Source: Ctena decussata
Taxonomy: Eukaryota; Mollusca; Bivalvia; Lucinida; Lucinidae
Direction: 5' to 3'
NCBI GenBank assembly: GCA_963989385.1
Contig: OZ022503.1
Span: 86,401,138 to 86,465,137 of the forward strand
Length of the DNA: 64,000 nt
Positions 22,651-33,627 of the stretch are shown here, in pieces. A model generated the notes under the pieces. The model was given only the letters and a program-made list of their open reading frames with translations, did not search any database and was not told the DNA's origin. The first letter of the stretch is position 1, and the number at the start of each line of letters is the position of its first letter. The position numbers were made by a program, and so were the translations under genes.

Positions 22651-25396
22651 AAGAGCATTTTGGTATATTTAGAACTGGCCATTCTGAATCTATTCATTGT
22701 GAAACGATATGCTTTACCCTTGAAATGATGGTTAGATTAGTAAGAAAAAATATTTACTATCGACCTTTTGCCTATTAATGGCATTTCTGGTAGGAAAATT
22801 CCAAATAAAAGAAATGTTTTCATTATAAACTTTCTCGGAAACTCTTTTAATGAAAAAAATGTGGGCATTGTATGAAAAGACACTTATCTGATCTGTGTAA
22901 ACACTGTTTGCTTCGATAGCATTGATGTATTATTCAATTGCATTGATACTTAATTCAATGAGCCTTGTAAAAAGTATTTCAGTACAAACAAGTAGTACAA
23001 TTAGGTCGTTGTTTTATGCCTTTTTTATCTTTTTTTTTTCTTCTTCCATTCAATTTGTTTTCGATGTTATAAATCACCGGAGCAATTCTGCACCTGATGA
23101 ATCCTTGTAATCTGTTGACCGTCCGTCCTTCGTGCTCATTCCCAAACATCTTTTCCTTGAAAACCACTTGGTAAATTTGAATCGAAGTTTATCAGAGGCC
23201 TCGTATCGTAAGATAGTAAAATTTAGTTGAAATCTTTCCGGTCCGATAGTCAATAAGAACGACTGCCCTGTTCAATATGTAAAACTACCTACTCCTGAAC
23301 AGATAAAGCAAATTGGTTGTTTTTCAGGAATCATAAGGCACACTTCCCACTCACGTATATTTAAACCATAACAGTTGGATCAACTTTGTAAAAATCGCGA
23401 AACTGACCAAAATATAGATTTTTATTTCTTTACCTGAAATTTCTAAACGTTTCGGAACATCTAGGTGAAACTTCGGAGAACGATCGAAAATATGACCAAT
23501 ATGAAAACCAACATGAAACATGGTTGTAAAGTACGTCAATATAAATTTGTTGAAAAACTGTTCAAACACGGCATCAAAGACTTCAATAGAATTTTGTGAC
23601 CTTCGCCTTCGCTTTTTTAAGAATTAATTTGATTTTAATTTTAAGTTTCGCTTTGAAACACTTCAATGGAAGGGACTATCAGAACATTGCTGACTGGCCC
23701 CACTTGAAGACAACAAGAGTTAATCTTCATACAGAAAGTAATTGCCCTTTTTAAAGCAACTTGCTTAACATTCAATAGTTTTAGCCTAACAGCAGTCATG
23801 GGAAATTTGCCATTGCAAAACAAACTTTACAAAGTAGATTTCTTTATGCCTTCATTGCATTTTTAGAAACAGTAACAATGCTGGTTTGTTATTTTGAATC
23901 CTAACTGTTTTTAATTTACGGGCAATTAAAAGCTATTCGCATAATGAAACAGTACAGCATTGCTGGCAATTTTCAAAAAGACCATAAATAAAATATCAAA
24001 ATAAAATGCATTCGGTTGAACGTCTTCAATATTAGTGAACCTCTTTTGTTGTGAAGCACATAAACTGCCTCAAAGGAATCGCACAGCGATACCCTTTCAT
24101 GACGCACCGAACTAATAACGATCTTAATGGCTTTGTTGTTTGTAACGCAATTGGAAAGCAAATTCAGCACACGGTATCGTACATATTGCCATAAGTGTCG
24201 ACTTGAGTTTAACTGTAAGACTCTTTCAGTCAGGGGAGGGAAACAGAAAAGAAATATAGGAGACACAATTTGCGTCATTTCATATTTTGGTAATGGAAGA
24301 ACATAGTAACATAGTTAATAGGAATGAATAAAATAAACCACTCGATAGGCACTTCAGTAGGATATTTTTACGGTAATTGCGAAGAGAGGCAAAAAACTGA
24401 AAATGACAGTTTCTTTCCCTAATAGTCTGTCATTCACATTATGTTCTCGGGATTGCTGCTTTTGCGACGATCTAAAACTGCAAATAAAAATAGAAATTCA
24501 TCTCTCATGATCATAACTGTTGGTACGTTTCTATATTTAAATTTGTTTGTAACTAATCTGTTAACTGGTCTGATTCATGTAAAGATGTTCTTTCAACGTG
24601 AAAAATTATGGAACTCGACTTGTTAATGCCCCGTTGCCGACTGTGCTACAATTAGGCATACAGAACCTTTTTAGCACGAATGCAAACTATGCGTAGCCAT
24701 GCAACGACTGATACGGATCTTTTTTACTGTGGCCACCTTCAACGATTTTTATGGCATGACGTTATCCACTGAATAACACCGACGTCATATGATAAATGTT
24801 TATTTGTGATTAGCATTGTTGCCAGTTGCTCTTTAGAGGCTGTTCAGTTTTGTGTTTCTTTTTTCCGGATTTCTTCGTTTGTTTTGCATTCTTGCATTAA
24901 TGTGTGGACCTGTTCGGACGATAAAGGCAAAGCTGCCAGTTTGTAACCATTGTAAGAGGGCCAGTAGCTTATTATAATACGCTACTCTCCGGTACTAAAC
25001 GGACACATCAGATTCGGATCCCGTATTGTCTAGCATTGTGGCAACATGTATATCTGGCCTTTTGCTGCCTGCTAATTGATATTCTAGTATTCTGGCCGCC
25101 TCATACATGGCTGCCCCTTTTGCTTTCTATTTTGTTTTACTGTACCATTCATTTCTAGCACTGTGGTCACCTGAATATCTATAATAATATATCCTGCTTT
25201 GCTTGTGGTTTAAAATAGACCAAAGGGTAATAATAGATGTATTATATGCTTTTTGTGCTCTGTATGGCTGTTGATATTCTTGCACTGACTGGGTGTGTCT
25301 GTTGCCAAACATGTGCTGTTCCGTATAGTGCTTTGCGTTTTCCTCTTCTTCTTCATTTGAGTCTTTTTAGGTTTGGCTTTATAGAGTTCTGCTTAG
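22651..25396. other. No gene seen
   Basis: AT-rich sequence with short open frames (60-101 codons) lacking recognisable motifs. A short T-rich run is at 23029-23043. A segment at 25107-25150 matches 741-785. No tandem array, terminal repeat or RNA gene recognised. Confidence 0.5.
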
Positions 25397-25676
25397 GCCG
25401 GTGCTTGTAGGCGTGGCTAGCGTTGCACATGTCATGTTTGGTCATGAAAAGAATCTTAGTATTCAGAAGTTATTTATCTTCACTGCACCTGGTGTTTTGA
25501 CGTGTGGCGGCCGTGAAACGTCTTCCCGTATATATTTATAGTGCAGATTATATTTTCCGTTTTTTTTTTTGGAGTCATAGTTTTCATTCAGAGTAATTTT
25601 GAAAACTGGGTACATCACTGCTGAAGCCGGTGCTAGGGGACGTGGCTAGTGTCGCACATGTCATTACTGGTCATGA
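25397..25676 (+). repeat. ~50-bp block duplicated 229 bp apart
   Basis: GCCGGTGCTTGTAGGCGTGG at 25397 recurs as GCCGGTGCTAGGGGACGTGG at 25626. The similarity continues through GGCTAG, GCACATGTCAT and GGTCATGAA. The DNA between is dissimilar enough that these are probably two remnants of a repeat unit. Confidence 0.6.
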
Positions 25677-26849
25677 ACAGATTCAGTTTAACCGAGTCTG
25701 TAACGTTTTTTTTTATTTGGTGGTTTCCTTGCTTTCAAATGATCTTATTATTCAGACTATATTAATGATTGTGGCCAATCCTGGGTATCCTCGTTTACAT
25801 TGTGTTTTGTTTGGTACGAAAATAGACTTTTTATACTAATAAATTTTTGTTTTCTTTTCTGTTTGATGTATATATTTTCATGTACTTAGTATAGCTTTTA
25901 ATGCCATTTTTATTATATGATTTTATTAGTAATACTGAAACACATAGCACAACAAATACACAGTACATATATATACAAGAATATACATGAATTTATGTTG
26001 AACAAGCAAGCAACATCAGAATTCAGTATATGTACAATTCTAATCTTTTCTAAGTTTTACAAGTATGCTATATGCTCCCAAGGCATTTTGCTATACATTG
26101 TGATACAGTAACACTAAAGATATAAGAGAGAAGAAGAGGTAAAGTGAGTCCAGGTACCTGAGAGAGAGAGAGAGACAGAGACAGATAGAGAGTTTGCCTT
26201 TTGAGAAAAATCGTAAGTTGTCTGCCGCCTTCAACCGATAAGATTGTAAAATTAGTGAAGTTTTAAATAAATATATGCAGAGTGTTTTTCCATTTATTTT
26301 CGAAGTGGGCAATTTTGTCCTTTTTAAAGGCTATTTCCTTCTCTATTTGGATTTTCTGGTATATATATGGTTTAAAAGCTTGCAAAGACGGTATCGTTTT
26401 TGAATACTTATTTGCGAAAATAAAATATTTTGCTACAAATATAATGAAATTTTTAACTTGTGTATCTAGTTTAGTTATTGACTGGCATTCACCGAAAGCT
26501 ATCTTTTTAAAGTTTAGTTCAATATTTGCATTATGTTGTTGTACGAAAGAAGATAACTGCATCCAAAAGCTTTGCATGTATGCACTCCCTTAGCTTTTAA
26601 TGCTGCTGTTTAAATACATTAAATGTTGCTCTACCTCCGTAGAGCATAATAAAACATATGAGATAGGCAAAATATGTGACAGCGGCCTTTCGCAAGTAGG
26701 AAACTTGTCGCACTTTCATGATATTTTATATAGGCATACCGGCACAAAATACAAATATACAAATAACCAACTTGAAGTTTAAATGTAACACAACAGTGGA
26801 GTCATTATTGATCCTTCTATGGCTGGAAGGCGTCTGATGACCTATAATA
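25677..26849. other. No gene seen; GA microsatellite
   Basis: Very AT-rich. A GA-rich tract with CA/TA interruptions lies at 26160-26194. Overlapping open frames on both strands at 26263-26593 (103-104 codons) reflect low stop density rather than a recognised protein. Confidence 0.5.
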
Positions 26850-27060
26850 ATATGCGCTAAAATACATTATTAGCTTATATGTATTTATCCTAGCCAGTTT
26901 GACCCATATATGCCAAAGGAATCCCTCAAAATGCCAATCTAATCACAATAATTTTCGAGTTAACAACGATTTCATCTTATGCGATTCTTTAAATGACCAT
27001 CTGAGTAAAAGGCTAAAATTAATGTCCGTCTACCTTAATCAAATTTATTCGGATTTCCAT
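26850..27060. repeat. Diverged dispersed repeat, copy 2
   Basis: Aligns with 4281-4520 in the same orientation; see that entry for the shared blocks. No target duplication or ends recognised. Confidence 0.5.
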
Positions 27061-27489
27061 GGGATCGAGAATTAGACTGACAATAAGTACTCGTACATAC
27101 TGTGTTTGTTCCACTTTTTGTCGCATACGGACTCTGCGGGTTTAACGCACTCTTGACCCCAGATGAAGGTATATCTTAACCTAAGCACTGCATCAGTTAT
27201 AACATAATTTGAATCTAGACAAAGAATTTAAATCAAGAGTAGTAAATTTCGACAAGAATACTGTGCGAATGTGGCAAATTGTTTCGAATATGTCTTTTAA
27301 AAGTATGTTGCCTTTGTTTGATAGCATTTAATATCTTAAAATAAGCTGCAAAATGTGTTTGCTTAGATCACAGACAATAACTGGCCCTTGCAGGAATATA
27401 AATGATTGGGGCGCATGAAAAAGTGGCTTACGGCTTTTCCAGAAACGGTTTTTGTAATTTGTGAGTAGGGTGTATACTGCAATATAAAT

Positions 27490-28761
27490 GGCGGTCGCCG
27501 TCTAAAAAGTCATATACACAGAAAACGATCCTTGATATGAAACGAAATAATGTCAAACTAGAAATGTTTTTCAGAGAAAACCTGATGTCCCCCATCAGCC
27601 CATTTCCCATCCCCTCTAGTGCATAAAAAGCCAGTACAAATAAAATATCCATGCAAGTTTGGAGAAAATCAATCCACTGGTTCTAAAGATATCCTACATA
27701 GAAGAATGTATCCTTAAAAAAATGGGTCAAGGTTACTAACTACTAAACTTGTCTTCAACCTGTCACAACAATATATTCATGCAAGTCTGATGATTATCCG
27801 TCAATTGGTTAAAGATATAACTCCGTTATAAGAGATAAAAAAAAGCATTTGTAAGTTAACTTTTGACCTTGAAAATGTGGTCAATGACATCAAAACATAG
27901 TAAACTCTTGAGATTGTCCCAAAGGTATATCTATGAAAGTAAAGTGCAAATCAAACCAAATGCTAATGAAATATATCAATTTTAGTGAAATTTTCACATA
28001 TCTTACACCTCCTGTGACCTTGAAATAGAGGTCAAGGTCATCAACATCTGATCAGCGCATAAATTAATCCCAGTGATGTATCCATGCAAGTTTAGTGAAA
28101 TTCCATCTATTTTTTCATGAGATATTGTGGGTACAAGAAATTATCATCTAAGTCCTATAGTGACCTTGAAAATATGGTCTGGGTCACCAAAATTATCACC
28201 TCTTAAATTTTTCTCAATAATGAATCCATGCAAGTCTAGTTACACTCCATCCATTGGTTCAGGAGATATCGCGGGTATAAGAAATTGTCATCTAAAGTTT
28301 TCCAGGGACCTTGAAAATAAGGTCAAGATCACCAAAATCAAATCAGCTCTTTAACAGGTCCCAATGATGTATCCATGCAAGTTTGATAACATTTCACCCA
28401 TTGGTTCACGAGATATTATGGGTACAATAAATTATCATCCAAGTCCTCCAGTGACCCTGAAAATAAGGTCAAGGTCACCAAAATCTAATAATCTCTTTAA
28501 CATGTCCCAATAAACATGTCCCAATAATGTTTTCGTGCCAGTTTGGTTTTATTCCATATGCTGGTTAAGGAGATATTGTGGGTACATTAAATTACCATCC
28601 AAGTCCTCTAGTGATCTTGAAAATGAGGTCAAGGTCACCAAAATTTAATCAGTTCCTAAACTTGGCCCAGTAATATAGCCATGAAAGTTTGGTAAAATTC
28701 CACCAATTGGTTTAAGAGATATAATTGGGATAAAAAATTGTCACGCCGACGCCGACGCATG
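27490..28761 (+). repeat. Tandem array, ~146-bp unit, ~7 copies
   Basis: Units contain AAGGTCACCAAAATC, CCATGCAAGTTTGG, ATTCCACCCATTGGTTC, GAGATATTGTGGGTAC and CCTCCAGTGACCTTGAAAAT. The GGTC-ACCAAAAT marker recurs near 28175, 28321, 28467 and 28628; earlier units are more diverged. The last unit carries a short duplication of an ACATGTCCCAATAA segment. The array ends in CGCCGACGCCGACGC, the same kind of GC-trinucleotide tract that ends the fragment near 39715. Confidence 0.85.
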
Positions 28762-29018
28762 AAAGGACGAGTTACACTTTACTATTGCAATATGCCCACT
28801 AAAAAGGCCGATTTTCGAAGGTAGGCAGATAACCACAAAAACATGCAGAAATGATAGCTATATGTTTCTAGTTTATTCTGTACGATTTCATTTTCCCGTA
28901 TTTTAATGCCTTTTAGGTTAATTTTGCGGTTGAATACATGTACTGTCTGCAACATTTAACATTGAGCCTATGGGAATTTTAACTCCCAACGTCCACTATG
29001 CATCCAAATTTCACTTCA

Positions 29019-29115
29019 TCCTACCCTCGTAACCACTACAATTTTTATATATCACTATTCCTCATATACATATTCATCATAATCGGGTTATATTACAGTG
29101 GTTACGAGGGTAGGA
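29019..29115. other. 19-bp perfect inverted repeat
   Basis: TCCTACCCTCGTAACCACT (29019-29037) and its exact complement (29097-29115) flank a 59-base AT-rich middle. It lies inside the ~2-kb element, so it could be the ends of a small nested foldback insertion or a cruciform-forming site. Confidence 0.85.
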
Positions 29116-29439
29116 GTAAACGAAAAATAAACTTTTTGGGTAAATTTTCATGTATCCAACACTAGGACTAAAGGATTTGTAACAAAATCGCAGCAGTATA
29201 TTTTGGAACTTATAGAAAATAGAGGCATTATTCGACACAATACAACTTTCTAAAAGTGTTCATCTATGTAGTATGTATTCCTAAGCCCAAACCAAGGATT
29301 CCGTGTGTGTGTGGGTGTAGGGGGGGGGGGCGCAGCGCGCGCTGGGCATGCGTTTCGGCGGTATATGCGTATGTAAGACGTTAGGCTGAATGTCCTCCAT
29401 CATCATGCTGTGATATAACCTCTGATGTTATAATGTTGC

Positions 29440-30110
29440 GACGTGGTCAGATGATGTATTCCTCTGCCTGAAGCTGATGCATTGTAAAATTCTGTGACCT
29501 TGAACTTTAGTCCACTAACTCTGTATGAAAGTTACTTGGATGAGCGTTTTCCTTACCTCTTTTGATATCTTTGCATTGGGGTAACAGTGCTGATATTTGA
29601 TCAGATCATACCTATTAAATGTGGGAACTGCAAAGCATCCATGCACACTGAGTCTTTAAACTTTATGCATGGACCAGGATTTTCATTGATTTCTCAACAC
29701 GGGTTTTGGATTCGCAACATAATAACACATTGTTGGTCAGTCAAGCGATGCAAACAAAAGCCTCATACTATTTGTAGGTTACTGTGACATATATTTAAAA
29801 GATCACTGTTCTTTTCTTGTATATTCAACATTATATATGCATCATACTAAAGACAATGGTTCAGTCAGACATTGCAAGTGACGTCATACTATTTGTAGGT
29901 CCTTGTGACTTGTATTTCAGGATCCATTGAATAAATGTTTTATTTCGAACTAATATTTAATTGAATCTTCCTCGGACTTGGAATAGTAAGTCACTTCAGC
30001 GCTGCGTCTCATTTGGTACTACATGAAGGTCCCTGTGACCTATATTTCTTGGATCACTGATTTTGTCTAATATTTTAAACATCTGTACCTGTGTAGCATC
30101 CATAAATACG
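29440..30110. repeat. Degenerate tandem array, ~120-126-bp unit
   Basis: TACTATTTGTAGGTTACTGTGAC near 29767 recurs as a TACTATTTGTAGGTCC block near 29887 and a TACATGAAGGTCCCTGTGACC block near 30018. Each is followed by TATATTT and a GGATCACTG / GGATCCATTG block. Earlier units are too diverged to count. Confidence 0.55.
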
Positions 30111-30724
30111 TAATATTTCATACGTGTTTATTAATATTTGATATGATGAAGCTTTCCTTATTTATGTATAATTAGTGAATAATGCTTAAGAAAAGGAGAA
30201 GGTTGATGTCCTTTTCACGCACTTGCCAGAGCACAAGCGTGAAAGCGTTTCGCCAAGAATACATTTTCTTAACAATATCGGTCGGTTATAATCGACACTC
30301 TGTTCATTTGTTTCATTATTTTCACAAAAGCAAACGCTTTACATGCTTATTATTGTGTTAATAAACACTTGTAAAATCTACTGTTCTGAGGTTTCGTAAA
30401 AATTCAAATAAAATTTCTCCTTACTAGCTGTTTTAAGCGGAAATATCTCTTTTAGACTGTGGATAAGAACCAAAAGTATTATATATGTCATTTTGGAGGG
30501 CTGATATGTCAGCGGAATTGCTGATGGTATCAAAAAACTGCAGGTAGTTAGTGTACCCCGTTCGGCACCCCATATGCAATAAACCGGAAGTCACGTTACT
30601 ATTTATGAAACCGCAAACTTAAAAATGTTCTTATATAAACTGCCAAATGCCAAGCTTTTATCAACATAAATTTTATCAAGATCGGTCGTGGGCACAAAAA
30701 TGGCCAAAGTGTAACCCGTCCTTT

Positions 30725-30960
30725 AACAGTCTAACCCCTCCTGTGACCTTCAAAAATTGGGTTAAACTCACAAAAACTTAACCAGCTCTCTTTGTCTCAA
30801 CGATGTATCCACGCAATTTTGGTAAAATTCCACCCGCTGGTTGAAGAAATATACAGGATGCAAATTGTCACGCCGGAGCCGACGCATCGCACTGAAACCA
30901 ATTTGCGCCCCCCCAATCCCCCCAACCCTCTCACCTCTGGTTGGGGGGAAATAATCAATG
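30725..30960 (+). repeat. Unit of the ~146-bp array family
   Basis: Carries the same block order as 27490-28761 (CTCCTGTGACCTTCAAAA, a CGATGTATCCACGCAA block, AATTCCACCCGCTGG, TGTCACGCCGGAGCCGACGC). It lies directly right of the terminal-inverted-repeat element. Confidence 0.7.
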
Positions 30961-31544
30961 ATCAATGAAACAGCCGCCTATGAGTATTGTTTGTATGAGC
31001 TTAATTCTATAGGATTAGACTAAATAGGTGGTATCGCCATTAACCGATTTACCGAAAGAGACGATGTTCGTGGTAAAAGTTAGTCCTAGTCTTCTCTGAC
31101 GATTTAGTTTATTTAAGTGGCTTTCCTTGCCACTAAGTGGTAAACCATACAAACATCAAAATGAAGAAAATCCACTACAACGTCAGAGCAGTTTCGGACT
31201 AGGTTAAGTATATCGTTGTGCTTGGCGTTGTACGACATGAGTGGCATAATAAAGCCTATGGTGTTTTATATGGGTGTGCTATGGAAAAGAATGTGTCGAG
31301 GCTAAATGTTCAATAACGTGTTTTGAGGCACTGCTATGCGCTTTAATTCCAGACACGAAAGTGGAATGACTGACCTATGGAAGTCAAAGGTCCATGGAGC
31401 TTATATTGTTTTTCACAGTTATTGTGTGGTAAGCGTAGACCATGCTTTAAATCAAAGCTTTTACTTGTTCCACTATAAGATGCAGGAGTTCGGTATTTCG
31501 ATATGTCTTGATTCAAATATCAAGACTGTTGAGAATGAGGGAAG
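30961..31544. other. No gene seen
   Basis: No recognised coding sequence. A hairpin around AGTGGCTTTCCTTGCCACT lies near 31118-31136. The open frame 31336-31566 ends in a stop just as a reverse transcriptase-like frame appears in another phase, so part of it may be decayed upstream retroelement sequence. Confidence 0.4.
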
Positions 31545-31700
31545 CTACTCACCCGTAAACTGTTGACAGAGGCTTATAATAAAGTAAAGCTTGTGTCGAC
31601 AGTTAAAAAGTTTTATGGAAGACACCATGACCGCGTTGATCCCTACAATGTGGCCGTTTCTAAACTAATTTCCGATTTAATGGCCTCAGCCGAAGCTTAA
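31545..31700 (+). pseudogene. Reverse transcriptase C-terminal remnant
   Basis: 51 codons open to a stop at 31698-31700. The residues LLTRKLL, KL, KKFYGRHH, V and YNVAVSKL have the same order and spacing as the C-terminal part of the reverse transcriptase at 44138-44967 (LTAKLL, KL, KFYRRH, V, L). This internal match shows it is a fragment of a related retroelement, on the other strand and from a different subfamily. Upstream the frame is closed by TGA at 31536. I cannot name the clade; Penelope-like or a neighbouring group is a guess. Confidence 0.6.
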
Positions 31701-31729
31701 TTAAGTTTTGCTTTTTTACGAATATGTGT

Positions 31730-32000
31730 TGTTTGATTTTTTTTGTTTGGCCCCTCACTTTGTTTGATATTGCGCATTGTTTTATTTGACTACTGTATTC
31801 GAAAGTATTCTTTTATTTGGCTTAATAGTTGTTTTTTACTTCACATCAACTATAGTTTTGTATTACATATCTTCGTTTTTGTCATGTTATAGAGAGCTTT
31901 ATTTGAGTATTAGGTAGTTTACTTAAGAAATTATTCTTTCATTTGGCTTAATATGTTGTTTGATTCTCATATCCAATTGTTTTATTTGGCTCAACTTAAA
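31730..32000 (+). repeat. Degenerate TTTATTTGGCTTAAT repeats
   Basis: TTATTTGGCTTAATAGTTG near 31813 recurs as TCATTTGGCTTAATATGTTG near 31938, and shorter TTTATTTGRCT copies lie between and around. It follows the reverse transcriptase stop directly and may be its 3' untranslated region. Confidence 0.45.
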
Positions 32001-32869
32001 GTCAGTTTATATTATGAATTGCTTCCACCTTCTATACTGCAAACTTGAATGCATTAAACTGTGTTGCCAAATGTGGCAGTAGTAAAGAAAAAAAAAACGT
32101 GTTTTTTTTTCCTTTTTCGGGAAAAGGTACTCGCACTGTATCTGATACTACAGTGTTCTATGGCAAACAAGAATATCACGGGGATAATACCAATTTACTT
32201 AGCTCTAATGTCGACCGATTTGGTACTGTGCATAATCACTGTCGGCCGAGCCTTCGTTAAAAGGCAACAGCAATACCTTAGAGCTGTTATGATTTTTGTT
32301 AATAATTTTTCGCTTTTTCTGTCGTTTCAAATTATACGTTTCGAAAAACAAAAGTTATATTTCTATATGCTTATTCGTGAAACCATGAAAAATCATGATT
32401 TAGGAAATATGCTAAGATATTCTGCACGGGACCTATATAAGACTGTGTATATCATATTTCCTGTGTTGCCTCGGCAATGTTATTAAGGAAACGTACTATA
32501 TAAGCCCGCTAAATCTCAATAAGTCTGAACAGGAAAGAAACGACCTTGAGCTGTTTTCTAGAAAGTATCCCCAAACACCCACGGCAGTAAAGATGTATGA
32601 GTACACCGCATTGTTTTTTGTTCCCAACTGTTATGAATTCTTGTTTGCTTAACTTTCAAAATCCTTCCTTCAAATCTTTATTCAAAAATGACTTTTATAA
32701 GACGTTATCGCTACTGAACCAAAACACCTGGGAAACATACTCCTGCCTGCAAAACGCGTAATTTTCAGAGTGGGACAAGATGCTAATAAAAGCATCGTAA
32801 ACGACTGCGTAATACCCCGACACTGCAAACCAATACCCCATCTTCTATTTTTTATACATTTTTTTTTTA
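32001..32869. other. No recognised gene
   Basis: An open frame of 141 codons (32061-32486, plus) encodes an AT-rich, hydrophobic and lysine-rich sequence with no motif I know. Its length is within chance for this base composition. Confidence 0.45.
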
Positions 32870-33627
32870 TCATGACATGAACCTCATGAACATAATTTTT
32901 CATAATTTTATACATGTATATAGCTCTGGGACAGGGGCAGATAACCTATGTGGACTTACTACTACTTGTAACAGAAAGCTTATGTTATTTTAATCATTTC
33001 TATGAAATTTCGTCAAGATATACCGAAAATCTGATTTTATACTGATTTTTTCACGATTTCATACATGTATACAGCATGTGTCAGGGGCAGATAACCACTG
33101 GGGGACAAAATTTTGATCATAACATAAAGCTTATATCAATATGATAATTTGTTACAAGTTTCAGAAAAATCCCTTTCGACTCTAATTGTATACATTTTTT
33201 TTCATTATTTCATACATGTATATAGCCCTAGGGCAGGGGCAGATAATCCAGGTGGACAAAATTCTGCTTATAACTGAAAGCTTATGTTACTTCGATCATT
33301 TCTGTGAAATTTCATCAAGATATTTCAAAGTGTAAAAGAACTACAGACCAAAAACTGTTTTAAGACCATGAAAAGGGCAATAACTCCATAAGAAGACATC
33401 GAAATTTGCCCATTAACAATCCCAACCGAGATCTTCCCAAGACCAATGCACATGCCATGTATGAATAAAATCCGTTAATAAATACTCAAGTTATCGAACG
33501 GAAAAGAAGTGCTCACGGACGGACGGACGACCGGACGGACGGACGGACGTACGTACGACGGACGGACAGACACACGGACAGCCAGCGGGAAAACATAATA
33601 CCCCGCCACTAATGTGTGGCGGGGTAT
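32870..33627 (+). mobile_element. Array element, ~151-bp unit, with terminal hairpin
   Basis: CATACATGTATATAGC and CAGGGGCAGATAA recur about every 151 bp (second marker near 32932, 33083 and 33234). Further units, a GAC-rich tract (33511-33575) and then a perfect terminal hairpin follow. The order of array, GACG tract and hairpin parallels the elements at 5.9 and 16.7 kb, but both core and hairpin differ in sequence. Confidence 0.75.
33598..33627 (+). other. Perfect 12-bp stem hairpin
   Basis: ATACCCCGCCAC pairs exactly with GTGGCGGGGTAT around a 6-base loop, followed by A-rich sequence. It marks the right end of the array element. Terminal hairpins of this sort occur in Helitron-like elements, but the CTRR-type end of classical Helitrons is not seen. 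Confidence 0.85.

Larger units (their letters stand above)
28762..30724. mobile_element. ~2-kb element with ~38-bp terminal inverted repeats
   Basis: The left end (28762-28799, starting AAAGGACGAGTTACACTTT) is the inverted mate of the right end (30688-30724, whose complement starts AAAGGACGGGTTACACTTT). The match continues, with changes, to GCCCAC. Both flanks are pieces of the same ~146-bp array family. No transposase frame is seen, so it is either non-autonomous or an old wreck. A clear target duplication is not visible. Confidence 0.6.

Noticed and set aside
25630..25839. Small hydrophobic open frame beside a duplicated block
   Set aside because: The duplicate at 25397 does not preserve the frame, and no known motif is visible.
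32061..32486. 141-codon open frame with hydrophobic stretches
   Set aside because: AT-rich codons give phenylalanine, leucine and lysine by default; no motif or context supports it.
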